Below are positions 52,199-61,065 of a DNA stretch of 64,000 nt, in pieces. Source of the DNA: Phycisphaerales bacterium (GTDB taxonomy: Bacteria > Planctomycetota > Phycisphaerae > Phycisphaerales > UBA5793); contig JADZAS010000021.1 in assembly GCA_020852515.1 (NCBI GenBank), positions 62,001-126,000 of the forward strand, in the 5' to 3' direction. Made by a program: the position numbers and the translations under genes. The first letter of the stretch is position 1. Every line of letters starts with the position of its first letter. The notes beneath the pieces were generated by a model that saw nothing but the letters and a program-made list of their open reading frames with translations, had not been told where the DNA came from and made no database searches.

Positions 52199-52217
52199 GC
52201 CGGTCTGGACCGGCTAC
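52199..52217 (-). repeat. GTAG-footed hairpin (fourth palindrome type)
   Basis: On the minus strand it reads GTAGCCGGTCCAGACCGGC: a GTAG foot whose last G opens a perfect 7-bp stem, GCCGGTC-CA-GACCGGC. One copy here, upstream of dcd. Confidence 0.5.
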
Positions 52218-52596
52218 GACGGGCGGCGTGGCGCCTGCTGGTGTTCGGGAATTGTCAGTCGCGAGTGGTCGGCTCGGGCCTTTGTGCTCCCCAGTCCCAC
52301 CGGGGCCATGCACGCCGTTGCCAGCCATTGCGGCCAAGGGATAGGATACAACAAGATGTTGGGGCGGCAACATCAGAACTCACAAAATGTCGTATTTTTC
52401 TGACCATTTTCTCCACGGGAAAGGAACCGGATCGCTAAGCGCAGAAAACGCCCATATTTACAGATTCGGGCGGCTGGAAAATCGCTTTGGAGAGGTTGTG
52501 GATAGATTGGCGAACGATGTCGATTGCGTGAGGGCCCCGCGGGCTGAGGCTACCAGACGTTGTGGTCGCCACGAGCGCGGAATGTCGCGGGTGCAA

Positions 52597-52620
52597 CCGT
52601 CGGCTGCCGCCGACGGCTAG
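52597..52620 (-). repeat. 8-bp hairpin with CTAG foot (fifth palindrome type)
   Basis: CCGTCGGC (52597-52604) pairs perfectly with GCCGACGG (52609-52616), loop TGCC. On the minus strand the stem is preceded by CTAG, close to the GTAG foot of the other palindromes. No U-tract follows. Confidence 0.4.
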
Positions 52621-52621
52621 C

Positions 52622-52677
52622 GCCTCGATGCCTCTTGCCTCATGCCTCGGTGCCTCTGTGCCTCGATGCCTTGCTCA
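52622..52677 (+). repeat. degenerate tandem repeat, unit GCCTCNN(N)
   Basis: Six consecutive units of 7-8 bases, each starting GCCTC and ending in T, plus a seventh partial unit (GCCTTGCTC). It lies about 100 bases upstream of pdhB. Repeats of this kind can arise by slippage. Confidence 0.6.
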
Positions 52678-52776
52678 TTTCAGGTCCATCGGCATTCGAC
52701 CTGACCGCCGCCGTTTCCAATGATTGGCCGGCAGGCGGCTGCTGCATCGCGATCGTGGCTCACTCGAAAGGCACTC

Positions 52777-53745
52777 ATGGCGAACCTGTTTCTGATCCAG
52801 GCGATTACCGAAGCCCTCCGGCAGGAAATGGAGGCCGATGAGGATGTCATCCTCCTCGGCGAGGACATCGGCATCAACGGCGGCGTCTTCCGCGCCACCG
52901 ACGGCCTCTTCAAGCAGTTCGGCCCCAGGCGCGTCGTCGACACCCCGCTGGCCGAGTCGGGCATCATCGGCAGCGCGATCGGCCTGGCCATGGCCGGGCT
53001 CAAGCCCGTACCCGAAATTCAGTTCGAGGGCTTTCTCGGCCCCGCCTACGACCAGATCGTCACCCACGCCGCCCGCTTCCGCACCCGGACGCGCGGCCGC
53101 TTTACCGTGCCGCTGACGGTGCGCGTGCCCGTGGGCGGCGGCATTCACGCGCCGGAATTGCACAGCGATTCGCCCGAAGCCGTCTACGTTCACACGCCGG
53201 GGCTCAAGGTCGTCATGCCGTCGTCGGCGTACGACGCCAAGGGCCTGCTCATCTCGGCCATTCGCGACCCTGATCCGGTCATCTTCTTCGAGCCCAAGCG
53301 CATCTACCGCGCGTTTCGCGAAGAGGTGCCCGAAGAGCCGTACACGATCCCCATCGGGCAGGCGAAGGTGATCGAGGAAGGCACGGATGTGACGGTGATC
53401 TCGTGGGGGGCTTCGGTGGTGCAATGCATCAACGCGCTCGACGAACTCGATTTGAGCGTCGAACTCATCGACCTGCGCACGCTCTATCCTCTGGATGTGG
53501 AGGCGATCCGGCAGTCGGTGAGCAAGACGGGGCGCTGCGTGGTCGTGCACGAGGCGCCGCGCACGGCGGGTCTGGGCGCGGAGATCGCTACGCTGGTGCA
53601 GGAGCACTGTTTTGAGTACCTCGAAGCGCCGGTGCAGCGCGTGACGGGGTTCGACACCGTCATGCCGTACTACAAACTCGAACTCGATTACCTGCCCGAC
53701 ACGCCGCGCATCGTCGAAGCGATCGGGCAGATCATGGCGTATTGA
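52777..53745 (+). CDS. pdhB: pyruvate dehydrogenase E1 component, beta subunit
   Basis: 322 residues from the ATG at 52777 with GAAAGG upstream. Thiamine-diphosphate/transketolase central domain: DEDVILLGEDIGINGGVF, DTPLAESGIIGSAIGLAMAG and EIQFEGFLGPAYDQI. C-terminal domain: VTVISWGASVVQCINAL, ELIDLRTLYPLDVEAI and CVVVHEAPRTAGLGAEI. It forms the E1 heterotetramer with an alpha subunit that decarboxylates pyruvate (or a branched-chain 2-oxoacid). The alpha subunit is not adjacent: upstream is dcd on the other strand. E2 follows 51 bases downstream. Confidence 0.93.
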   Translation: MANLFLIQAITEALRQEMEADEDVILLGEDIGINGGVFRATDGLFKQFGPRRVVDTPLAESGIIGSAIGLAMAGLKPVPEIQFEGFLGPAYDQIVTHAARFRTRTRGRFTVPLTVRVPVGGGIHAPELHSDSPEAVYVHTPGLKVVMPSSAYDAKGLLISAIRDPDPVIFFEPKRIYRAFREEVPEEPYTIPIGQAKVIEEGTDVTVISWGASVVQCINALDELDLSVELIDLRTLYPLDVEAIRQSVSKTGRCVVVHEAPRTAGLGAEIATLVQEHCFEYLEAPVQRVTGFDTVMPYYKLELDYLPDTPRIVEAIGQIMAY

Positions 53746-53796
53746 TTCGCCCGGCGGGGCGCGCTGCCCCGGCCGCAGCGCTGGAAAGAGAAGGTT

Positions 53797-55191
53797 ATGA
53801 GCGACACGGTTGATTTCATCCTGCCCGATCTTGGCGAAGGCGTTCACGAAGCGGAGATCATCTCCTGGAAGGTGAGCGTCGGCGACAAGGTGGAGGAGAT
53901 GCAGGTGCTCGCCGAAATGGAGACGGACAAGGCGCTCGTCGAAGTCCCCAGCCCCTACGCCGGAAAGGTCGAGGCGCTGCACGGCGACGTCGGGCAGATC
54001 GCTCACGTCGGCGAGCCGATCGTGACGTTCAGCGGCGCGACGCAGAGCGGCAAGACCGTCAAAGGCAACGGCGCAGCGCCGAAGGCGGATCATCACGTCG
54101 AGACGAAAGCCGATGCGAAGCCGCAAGGCGCCGGCCCGGCGCGCGCCAGTGGCGGCGTCGATGCAGCCGAGCAAACCGAGCGCGAAGACGCGGGCACGGT
54201 CGTGGGCTCGATGGAAGGGCTTCCCACGCTGGGCGGCGGCGGCAAGGTCATGGCCACGCCCGCGGTGCGCCGGCTCGCCCGCGACAAAGGCATCGACATC
54301 AACACCATCCAGGGCACCGGGCGCGGCGGGCGCGTGACCGCTTCGGATGTGGAGCGGGCGGCGCAGGGGGGTGGGCGCGTCGGCGCAGCAAAGGCGCCGG
54401 CGGGCAAGCCGCGCGAAGCCGCAAGCGGCGGGGCGGCGATCGCCGCGGTGTCGCAGCCCATTTCCTATCCGCCGGTGCAGGTGGACGCGAGCGGCACGTC
54501 GCAGACGATTCCCTTCACCGGCATTCGACGCAAGATCGCCGAAGCGCTCGATCGTTCCGTCAAGACCGCGGTGCACTTCACCGTCATGGATGCGGCAGAT
54601 GTGACGGCGCTCGATCGCGTTCGCCGCCAGCAGGCGCACGCATCGGGCGAGAAGGTGAGTTTCCTGCCGTTCATCATTCAGGCGATGTGCCGGGCTCTCA
54701 AGCAGTTCCCGCAACTCAACGCCGTGGTGGACGATGAGAAGCGCGAGATCTACATCAAGGGCGTGATCAACATGGGCGTGGCGGTGGACACCGACCACGG
54801 CCTGATGGTGCCGGTCATCCCCGGCGCCGATCGCATGGGCATCCTGCCGCTGGGCCGGGCGATCAACGACGTGGCGGCCAAATGCAAGAGCCGCACCATC
54901 GGGCTCGACCAACTCAAGGGCGGCACGATCACGATCAGCAATGTGGGCAGTTACGGCGGCGCGTTCGCCACGCCGATCATCAACTACCCGGAGGTAGCCA
55001 TTCTCGCCGCCGGCCGGGCCCGCGAAGCGGTCATGGCGCGCAACGGCGGGATCTTCGTCGGCAAGGAGATGCCGCTGAGCCTGTCATGCGACCATCGCGT
55101 GGTCGATGGCGCTTACGGCGCCAAGATGCTCAACGCCGTCGTGCAATTCCTCGAGAATCCGGAGATTCTCCTCGAACCCGCGGGTCGATGA
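53797..55191 (+). CDS. dihydrolipoamide acyltransferase (E2) of the pyruvate dehydrogenase complex
   Basis: 464 residues; GAGAAGG upstream of the ATG. One lipoyl domain (LPDLGEGVHEAEIISWKV) with the modifiable lysine K45 in METDKALVEV. An Ala/Lys linker follows, then a peripheral-subunit-binding domain at about 151-189 (ATPAVRRLARDKGIDINTIQ). In the catalytic domain SLSCDHRVVDG contains H433 and D437. It moves the acyl group from lipoamide to CoA. Pairing with E1-beta suggests pyruvate as substrate, but a branched-chain 2-oxoacid complex cannot be excluded. lpd (E3) is not in the window. Confidence 0.9.
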   Translation: MSDTVDFILPDLGEGVHEAEIISWKVSVGDKVEEMQVLAEMETDKALVEVPSPYAGKVEALHGDVGQIAHVGEPIVTFSGATQSGKTVKGNGAAPKADHHVETKADAKPQGAGPARASGGVDAAEQTEREDAGTVVGSMEGLPTLGGGGKVMATPAVRRLARDKGIDINTIQGTGRGGRVTASDVERAAQGGGRVGAAKAPAGKPREAASGGAAIAAVSQPISYPPVQVDASGTSQTIPFTGIRRKIAEALDRSVKTAVHFTVMDAADVTALDRVRRQQAHASGEKVSFLPFIIQAMCRALKQFPQLNAVVDDEKREIYIKGVINMGVAVDTDHGLMVPVIPGADRMGILPLGRAINDVAAKCKSRTIGLDQLKGGTITISNVGSYGGAFATPIINYPEVAILAAGRAREAVMARNGGIFVGKEMPLSLSCDHRVVDGAYGAKMLNAVVQFLENPEILLEPAGR

Positions 55192-55212
55192 CCGGCCACG
55201 ATTGACGCAAGC

Positions 55213-55248
55213 GCGTGGGTCGGGACAAGGCTCTGCGCAGGCCCGGCG
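55213..55248 (+). repeat. REP-like palindrome, family A, copy after the E2 gene
   Basis: Reads GCGTGGGTCGGGACAAGGCT and continues to GCGCAGGCCCGGCG. GTCGGG pairs with CCCGGC (one wobble). It fills the gap between the convergent E2 and dihydroorotate-dehydrogenase-like genes. Confidence 0.7.
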
Positions 55249-55280
55249 ATGGAGCTGGCGCGACCGCCCGCCGGCGAGCC

Positions 55281-56288
55281 TCAGATCGGCCGGCCCGCGA
55301 ACGCCACGAGCGAGCGCATGTAGTTCACCCGCTCGAACGCTTCGGGGTTGGGGCAGTTCTCGCGCGAGAGGCTTCCTTTCAGCTGCTGGACCGAGGTGTA
55401 GTCCTTGGCGACGAGCCAGTCGTGCAGGCCCCTTTCGAGGCGGGTGAAGTGTTCGGGGCCGTGGCGGTACATGGCCGAGGCGAGCATGGCGGCGTCCGCG
55501 CCAACGAGCAGCATCTTCACCAGATCTTCAACGTCGTGGATGCCGCTGGTCGCGGCGAGATACGCCCCGACCCGGCCGCGAAGCATGGCGATCCACGTCA
55601 TGCTCAGGCGCGATTCGTACGACTCACTCAGCGAGAAGTTGGGGAAGAAGTCGAGCGTTTCGAGATCGATGTCCGGCTGGATATAGCGGTTGAAGATCGT
55701 CAACCCGTCGGCGCCGGCGTCCGTCAGCCGCCGCGCGAAGTGACCCAGCGAACTGAAGTACGGCCCGATCTTGACGGCCAGCGGAAGGCGCACCGCCTTG
55801 CGCACCGCGGCGACGAGATCGAGGTAGCGCTTCTCGACATCCTCGCCGCTGTGACGCGGATCGCTCGGAACGAAGTAGACGTTCAGTTCGAGCGCATCGA
55901 CGCCGGCATCTTCGATGAGCCTGGCGAAGTGAATCCACCCGCCGACGGTCATGCCATTGAGGCTGCCGATGATCGGGAAGCGCACGGCGTCGCGCGCTGC
56001 GCGCAGCCGGCGGAGGTACTCGGTCGGCCCGACGTTGTAATCCTCGAGTTCGGGGAAGTACGAGAGCGATTCGGCAAACGATTCCGTGCCGTACTCATAC
56101 AACCCAAAGACCTGCTGCTGCTGGAACTCGATCTGCTCTTCGAAGAGCGACGGGAAGACCGCCGCGGCGGCGCCGGCGCTTTCGAGGCGCAGGAGGAACT
56201 CCGGATCCTGATTGAGCGGACAGGCGGATGCGATGAGCGGGTTGCGCAGCGTCAGGCCGAGATAGCGGGTGCTCAGATCGACGTTCAT
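55281..56288 (-). CDS. dihydroorotate dehydrogenase-like FMN protein linked to pyruvate:ferredoxin oxidoreductase
   Basis: 335 residues, TIM barrel of the DHOD family: RYLGLTLRNPLIASACPL, FPIIGSLNGMTVGGWIHFA, DALELNVYFVPSD, LPLAVKIGPYFSSL, GADGLTIFNRYIQPDIDLE and AATSGIHDVEDLVKMLLVGA (FMN phosphate site). The catalytic Ser/Cys loop of true PyrD is not obvious. Its ATG overlaps the nifJ stop by four bases. This gene pair recurs in many anaerobes and facultative bacteria, so it probably serves an electron-transfer or accessory role for PFOR and not pyrimidine synthesis. That role is inference. Confidence 0.82.
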   Translation of the reverse strand: MNVDLSTRYLGLTLRNPLIASACPLNQDPEFLLRLESAGAAAAVFPSLFEEQIEFQQQQVFGLYEYGTESFAESLSYFPELEDYNVGPTEYLRRLRAARDAVRFPIIGSLNGMTVGGWIHFARLIEDAGVDALELNVYFVPSDPRHSGEDVEKRYLDLVAAVRKAVRLPLAVKIGPYFSSLGHFARRLTDAGADGLTIFNRYIQPDIDLETLDFFPNFSLSESYESRLSMTWIAMLRGRVGAYLAATSGIHDVEDLVKMLLVGADAAMLASAMYRHGPEHFTRLERGLHDWLVAKDYTSVQQLKGSLSRENCPNPEAFERVNYMRSLVAFAGRPI

Positions 56289-59200
56289 GACATGACCTCC
56301 TCAGCGGCGACGTGCCCGTTGGTGTTGCGGCTCACGCCGACCATCTGCTCGTAGAACCGCCAGCGCGCGTCGATGTCGGCCTGGGCCTGCTCGAACAGCC
56401 GTGCGGCCTCGGCGGGGTTGGCCCGGTGCAGCATGGCGTAGCGCGCTTCCTTTTCGGCAAAGTCCTTGAAGGTCCCCGTCGGCTTGCGGCTGTCGAGATG
56501 CAGCGGATGCAGATCGTCATGCGCGTTGCGCGGGTCGTAGCGGAACAGCGGCCAGTAGCCGCTGGTCACCGCGTCCTTCTGGTGCGTCATCGCGGTGCTC
56601 ATGTCGATGCCGTGCGCGATGCAGTGGCTGTAGGCGATGAGAAGCGAAACGCCCGGGTAAGACTCCGCCTCGCGCAGCGCATTGAGTGTTTGGAGCGGGT
56701 TGGCGCCCATGGCGATCTGCGCGACGTACACGTTGCCGTAGGACATCGCCAGCAGGCCGAGATCCTTTTTGCACGAGTGCTTGCCGCCGGAGGCGAACTT
56801 GGCGACCGCGGCGCGAGGCGTGGACTTGGACGCCTGCCCGCCGGTGTTCGAATAGACCTCGGTGTCGAGCACCAGCATGTTGAGATTGACGCCCGAAGCG
56901 AGGATGTGATCGACGCCGCCAAAGCCGATGTCGTAGGCCCAGCCGTCGCCGCCCACGATCCACACGCTGCGCGGCACGAACTGGTCCGCCAGCGCCAGCA
57001 GCCGGCGCGCCTGAGGCGAAGTGTCGCCCGCGAGCGCCTTTTTGAGCGTGGCGACGCGCTGGCGCTGCTCGGCGATGGACGCTTCGTCGGTCCCGGTGGA
57101 GAACAGCAGCGACGCGACGAAGTCATCGCCGAGCCGGCCGCCGAACTGGCGCAGAATCTCGCCGGCGATGAGCCGCTTCTGTTCGACGCCCAGGCGAATG
57201 CCCAGGCCGAACTCGGCGTTGTCTTCGAAGAGCGAGTTGCACCACGCCGGGCCGCGGCCCTCGGCGTTGCAGGTCCATGGCGTCGTGGGCAGGTTGCCGC
57301 CGTAGATTGATGAGCAGCCCGTGGCGTTGGCGATGAGCAGCCGGTCGCCGAAGAGTTGCGTGAGGAGTTTGAGATACGGCGTCTCGCCGCAACCGGCGCA
57401 GGCGCCGGAGAATTCAAAGAGCGGCTGGGCGAGTTGCGAGCCTTTGATCGTCTCGAGCCGCACTTCGCGCCGATCCATCTCGGGAATGTCGAGAAAGAAC
57501 TCGAAGTTGCTTCGTTCACGTTCGAGGTGCTCGTCCTTGGGCGACATGTTGATCGCTTTGTGCTTGACCACCTCCTTGCTGCGCGCAGGGCAGACATCCA
57601 CGCAGATGCCACAGCCCGTGCAGTCATCGGGCGCGACCTGGATGGTCAGGCGATACTCGGGGTGCTCCTTGTTCTTCCACGGCCGCGATTCGAATGAGCC
57701 GGGAGCGTCTTTGAGTTCGGTTTCCGGAAACGCCTTGGTGCGGATCGCCGCGTGCGGGCACACCAGCGGGCACAGCCCGCACTGCGTGCACAGGTCGGCG
57801 TCCCAGATGGGAATCTCGATCGCGATGCTGCGCTTCTCGAAGCGCGTCGTGGCGGTGGGGAACGTGCCGTCGATCGGCAAGGCGCTCACGGGCAGCAGGT
57901 CGCCCTTGCCCGCGATCATCATCGAAGTCACGCGCTGCACAAAATCCGGCGCGACGCCAGGGATGGGCGGCAGGCGGTGGCGGCGGGACGTCGCCGTCGC
58001 CGGCACCTTCACTTCGCGCAGCATCTCAAGCGACCGGTCCACCGCGGCGATGTTCATGTCCACCACGCTCTGGCCGAGTTTGGAGTACGTCTTGCGGATC
58101 AGGCCCTTGATGTGCTCAATCGCCTCCTCGCGAGGCAACACGCCCGAGAGGGCGAAGAAGCACGGCTGCATGACGGTGTTGATTCGCGCGCCCAGGCCCA
58201 CGTCGCGCGCGACGGCCGTCGCATCCACCACCCACAGGTGCAGACCGCGCTCGACGATGGTGTTCTGAACTTCGCGCGGCAGGTGATCCCACACTTCCTT
58301 CTCGTCATACGGGCTGTTGAGCAGGAACGTCGCGCCGGGCGCGGCGAGTTCGAGCACGTCGATGCGTTCGAGGAAGTTGAACTGGTGGCAGGCGACAAAC
58401 GAGGCGCGCTGGATGAGGTACGTGGACTCGATCGGCCGCGGACCGAAGCGCAGGTGCGAGACCGTAACGGAGCCGGCCTTGCGCGAGTCGTAGACGAAGT
58501 AGCCCTGCGCAGCCAGGCCGGCGTTTTCGCCGATGATTTTGACGGAGTTCTTGTTGGCGCCGACGGTGCCGTCGCTTCCCAGGCCGTAGAACACGGCACG
58601 CACAGTGTCGGCGCGCTCGGTGATGAAATCGGGATCCCACTTCAGACTCAGGTGCGTCACGTCATCGACGATGCCGACCGTGAAGCGGCGCTTTGGCTCG
58701 GCCTTGGCGAGTTCCGCGAGGACCGCCGCCGCCATCGCCGGCGTGAACTCCTTGGATGACAGGCCGTAGCGACCGCCGATGACCTTGATGCGCGCATCGC
58801 CGGTCCACTCTTCCTGCAGGGCGGCGACCACGTCCAGGAACAGCGGCTCGGCCAGCGCGCCGGGCTCTTTCGTGCGGTCGAGCACCGCCACGCGCCTGAC
58901 CGTCGATGGCAGGCAGGAGACGAAAGCCGTGGCGTCGAATGGTCGGTACACGCGCACCTTGACGAGCCCGACCTTCTCTCCCTTTTCAACCAGCGCGGCG
59001 ACCGCTTCCTCCGCGGCGCCGATGCCCGAACCCATGATGACCACGACGCGCTCGGCTTTGGGATCGCCGACGTATTCGAACAGGTCGTAGTGGCGGCCGG
59101 TCTTGCGTTCGAAGTCGCGCATCGTGTCTCGGATGATGCCGGCGGCCTGGTCGTAGAATGGATTGCACGCCTCGCGGGCCTGGAAGAAGACATCCGGGTT

Positions 59201-59935
59201 CTGCGCGGTGCCGCGCAGGACCGGCTGGTCGGGATCGAGCGATCGAGCGCGATGCTCGGCGATGAGCGCGTCGTCGAGCATGGAACGGATGGTGGCGTCG
59301 TCGATGGCCGCGATGCGGTTTACCTCGTGCGACGTGCGGAACCCATCGAAGAAGTGCAGGATCGGGACGCGGCACCGGAGCGTGGCGCTGTGCGCGATAA
59401 GCGACAGGTCCTGGGCTTCCTGGACTGATGATGAGCAGAGCATGATCCAGCCGGTGGAGCGGGCCGCCATGACGTCGCTGTGATCCCCAAAGATTGACAG
59501 GGCATGAGTGGCCACGGTGCGCGCGGCGATGTGAAAGACAGTCGGCGTGAGTTCGCCGGCGATCTTGAACATGTTGGGGATCATCAGCAGCAGGCCCTGT
59601 GAGGCCGTGAAGGTCGTGCACAGCGACCCCGCCTGCAGCGCGCCGTGCACGGCGCCGGCGGCGCCCGCTTCACTCTGCATTTCGATGACGCGCGGCGTGA
59701 CGTTGAGCGCGTTGAGCCGGCCGCGGTTTGCCCAGGCGTCGGCGAGTTCGCCCATCGGAGAGGCGGGCGTGATCGGGTAGATCGCGATCACTTCGCTGCA
59801 TCGATACGCGATCGAGGCGCAGGCTTCGTTTCCATCCACGGTGAGGTACGAGAGGTCCATTTGGGGTGCATCCTGTCCGGCAGCCGGGTCGAATCCCGTG
59901 TTGGGATTCGGCAAGGCGTGCCTGTCAATAGACAT
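56285..59935 (-). CDS. nifJ: pyruvate:ferredoxin (flavodoxin) oxidoreductase
   Basis: 1216 residues from the ATG at 59935. Domain I has AYRCSEVIAIYPITPASPMG and MQSEAGAAGAVHGALQAG. Domain III is of the gamma type. The ferredoxin domain binds two 4Fe-4S clusters (CTQCGLCPLVCPHAA and CTGCGICVDVCPARS). The C-terminal TPP domain has FSGACAGCGETPYLKLLTQL, ATGCSSIYGGNLPTTPWT, WIVGGDGWAYDIGFGGVDH and DTEVYSNTGGQASKSTPRAA. It oxidises pyruvate to acetyl-CoA and CO2 and reduces ferredoxin or flavodoxin, typically when oxygen is low. It sits beside PDH genes on the other strand, so the cell can use both routes. Confidence 0.97.
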   Translation of the reverse strand: MSIDRHALPNPNTGFDPAAGQDAPQMDLSYLTVDGNEACASIAYRCSEVIAIYPITPASPMGELADAWANRGRLNALNVTPRVIEMQSEAGAAGAVHGALQAGSLCTTFTASQGLLLMIPNMFKIAGELTPTVFHIAARTVATHALSIFGDHSDVMAARSTGWIMLCSSSVQEAQDLSLIAHSATLRCRVPILHFFDGFRTSHEVNRIAAIDDATIRSMLDDALIAEHRARSLDPDQPVLRGTAQNPDVFFQAREACNPFYDQAAGIIRDTMRDFERKTGRHYDLFEYVGDPKAERVVVIMGSGIGAAEEAVAALVEKGEKVGLVKVRVYRPFDATAFVSCLPSTVRRVAVLDRTKEPGALAEPLFLDVVAALQEEWTGDARIKVIGGRYGLSSKEFTPAMAAAVLAELAKAEPKRRFTVGIVDDVTHLSLKWDPDFITERADTVRAVFYGLGSDGTVGANKNSVKIIGENAGLAAQGYFVYDSRKAGSVTVSHLRFGPRPIESTYLIQRASFVACHQFNFLERIDVLELAAPGATFLLNSPYDEKEVWDHLPREVQNTIVERGLHLWVVDATAVARDVGLGARINTVMQPCFFALSGVLPREEAIEHIKGLIRKTYSKLGQSVVDMNIAAVDRSLEMLREVKVPATATSRRHRLPPIPGVAPDFVQRVTSMMIAGKGDLLPVSALPIDGTFPTATTRFEKRSIAIEIPIWDADLCTQCGLCPLVCPHAAIRTKAFPETELKDAPGSFESRPWKNKEHPEYRLTIQVAPDDCTGCGICVDVCPARSKEVVKHKAINMSPKDEHLERERSNFEFFLDIPEMDRREVRLETIKGSQLAQPLFEFSGACAGCGETPYLKLLTQLFGDRLLIANATGCSSIYGGNLPTTPWTCNAEGRGPAWCNSLFEDNAEFGLGIRLGVEQKRLIAGEILRQFGGRLGDDFVASLLFSTGTDEASIAEQRQRVATLKKALAGDTSPQARRLLALADQFVPRSVWIVGGDGWAYDIGFGGVDHILASGVNLNMLVLDTEVYSNTGGQASKSTPRAAVAKFASGGKHSCKKDLGLLAMSYGNVYVAQIAMGANPLQTLNALREAESYPGVSLLIAYSHCIAHGIDMSTAMTHQKDAVTSGYWPLFRYDPRNAHDDLHPLHLDSRKPTGTFKDFAEKEARYAMLHRANPAEAARLFEQAQADIDARWRFYEQMVGVSRNTNGHVAAEEVMS

Positions 59936-60091
59936 CGTTATCCGGTTTTGGCGTACAGTCACCCCCACAATTGCCAATCAGGGCGGTTTCCCCGACTCCG
60001 GCACGGTCCCGCCGCGGACTCCGGGGGCTCCGTAACCGGCTACACTGGGCAGGATTGCGGTCGAAAGGCCGCGAGACGGGCTGGAGGAGCG

Positions 60092-60943
60092 ATGGCTGAC
60101 TGTGTCTGGAACTGGCAACTGCTGCGGGCCGGCTCGTTTCGCCTCGACGGCGGAACGATGTTCGGCATCATCCCGCGTGTGCTCTGGGCCCGCCTCGCCC
60201 CGCCCGATGACCTCAACCGCATCACCCTGCAGACCAACTGCCTGCTGCTCACCGACGGCACGCGGCGTGTACTCATCGAGACCGGCTACGGCAACAAGTT
60301 CGACGCCAAGGGGCGCGACATGTTCGCCCTGGAATCGCGCTGGATCGGTGATGCGCTCAACGAGATCGACCTGGACCGCGGCGACATCGACGCGGTCATC
60401 GTCACCCACCTGCATTTCGATCATGCGGGCGGCCTGACCTGCGTCGAGTCTCCCGGCTCGCCGCCGCAACCCTCGTTTCCCAATGCAAAAATCTACGTCC
60501 AGCGCACCGAGTGGGAGGATGCGCTGGCCAACAAATCGACCATGACGCGCACCTACCTGCGCGAGAACTTCGACCCGATCGCCGATCGGGTGACGCTGCT
60601 CGACGGCGAGTGCGAAGTAATCCCCGGCATCGGGGCGCTGCCCACTGTCGGCCACACCTGGGGCCAGCAAGGCCTGGTATTCAGCGATGCATCGGGCACC
60701 GTTGTTTTTCCCGGCGATGTCATGCCCACCGCCAGCCACGTGGGCCTCGCGTACAACATGTCCTATGACGTGCTGCCCTACGAGAACCTGCTCACCAAGC
60801 GCCGCTTGCTCACGCAGTGCGTGGAGCGGAACTGGCGCCTGGCCATCGACCACGAGCCCGGCCCGGCACTCGTGTCCGTGGTGAGGCATCCGGACCGGGC
60901 GGATCAGTTTCAACTCACCCCCGCGCCGCCGCCTGCGGGCTGA
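60092..60943 (+). CDS. metallo-beta-lactamase fold hydrolase
   Basis: 283 residues from the ATG at 60092 with GGAGGAG upstream. The zinc motif is VIVTHLHFDHAGGLT (HxHxDH), followed by GHTWGQQGLVF (His), VVFPGDVMPT (bridging Asp) and LAIDHEPG (His), so the two-metal site is complete. Family members hydrolyse thioesters, lactones or phosphodiesters; the substrate is unknown. It stands alone, divergent from nifJ, with about 155 bases between the two starts. Confidence 0.85.
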   Translation: MADCVWNWQLLRAGSFRLDGGTMFGIIPRVLWARLAPPDDLNRITLQTNCLLLTDGTRRVLIETGYGNKFDAKGRDMFALESRWIGDALNEIDLDRGDIDAVIVTHLHFDHAGGLTCVESPGSPPQPSFPNAKIYVQRTEWEDALANKSTMTRTYLRENFDPIADRVTLLDGECEVIPGIGALPTVGHTWGQQGLVFSDASGTVVFPGDVMPTASHVGLAYNMSYDVLPYENLLTKRRLLTQCVERNWRLAIDHEPGPALVSVVRHPDRADQFQLTPAPPPAG

Positions 60944-61065
60944 ACCTGAATCGCGCTATTGACGATCGGGCAGGTCGCCTTTGAACGGAGTCGAGCCTCC
61001 ACTATCGCCTATCCTCTGATCCACGCCTGCGGCGCGGATGAGTGAGTCTCCATCGAGTGCAGCCG

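Larger units (their letters stand above)
52149..52776. other. 628-base divergent intergenic region between dcd and pdhB
   Basis: Contains a GTAG-footed hairpin near dcd, a locally AT-rich patch at about 52340-52530, a second hairpin at 52597-52616, and a degenerate tandem GCCTC repeat at 52622-52677. A weak minus-strand promoter for dcd may be TTGCCG (52370-52365) and TATCCT (52348-52343), spacer 16. A short frame starting at 52387 has no ribosome-binding site and no recognisable product. Confidence 0.5.

Noticed and set aside
52387-52620. 77-residue open frame in the dcd-pdhB gap
   Set aside because: No ribosome-binding site, no recognisable composition or motif, and it runs into the hairpin and repeat region.
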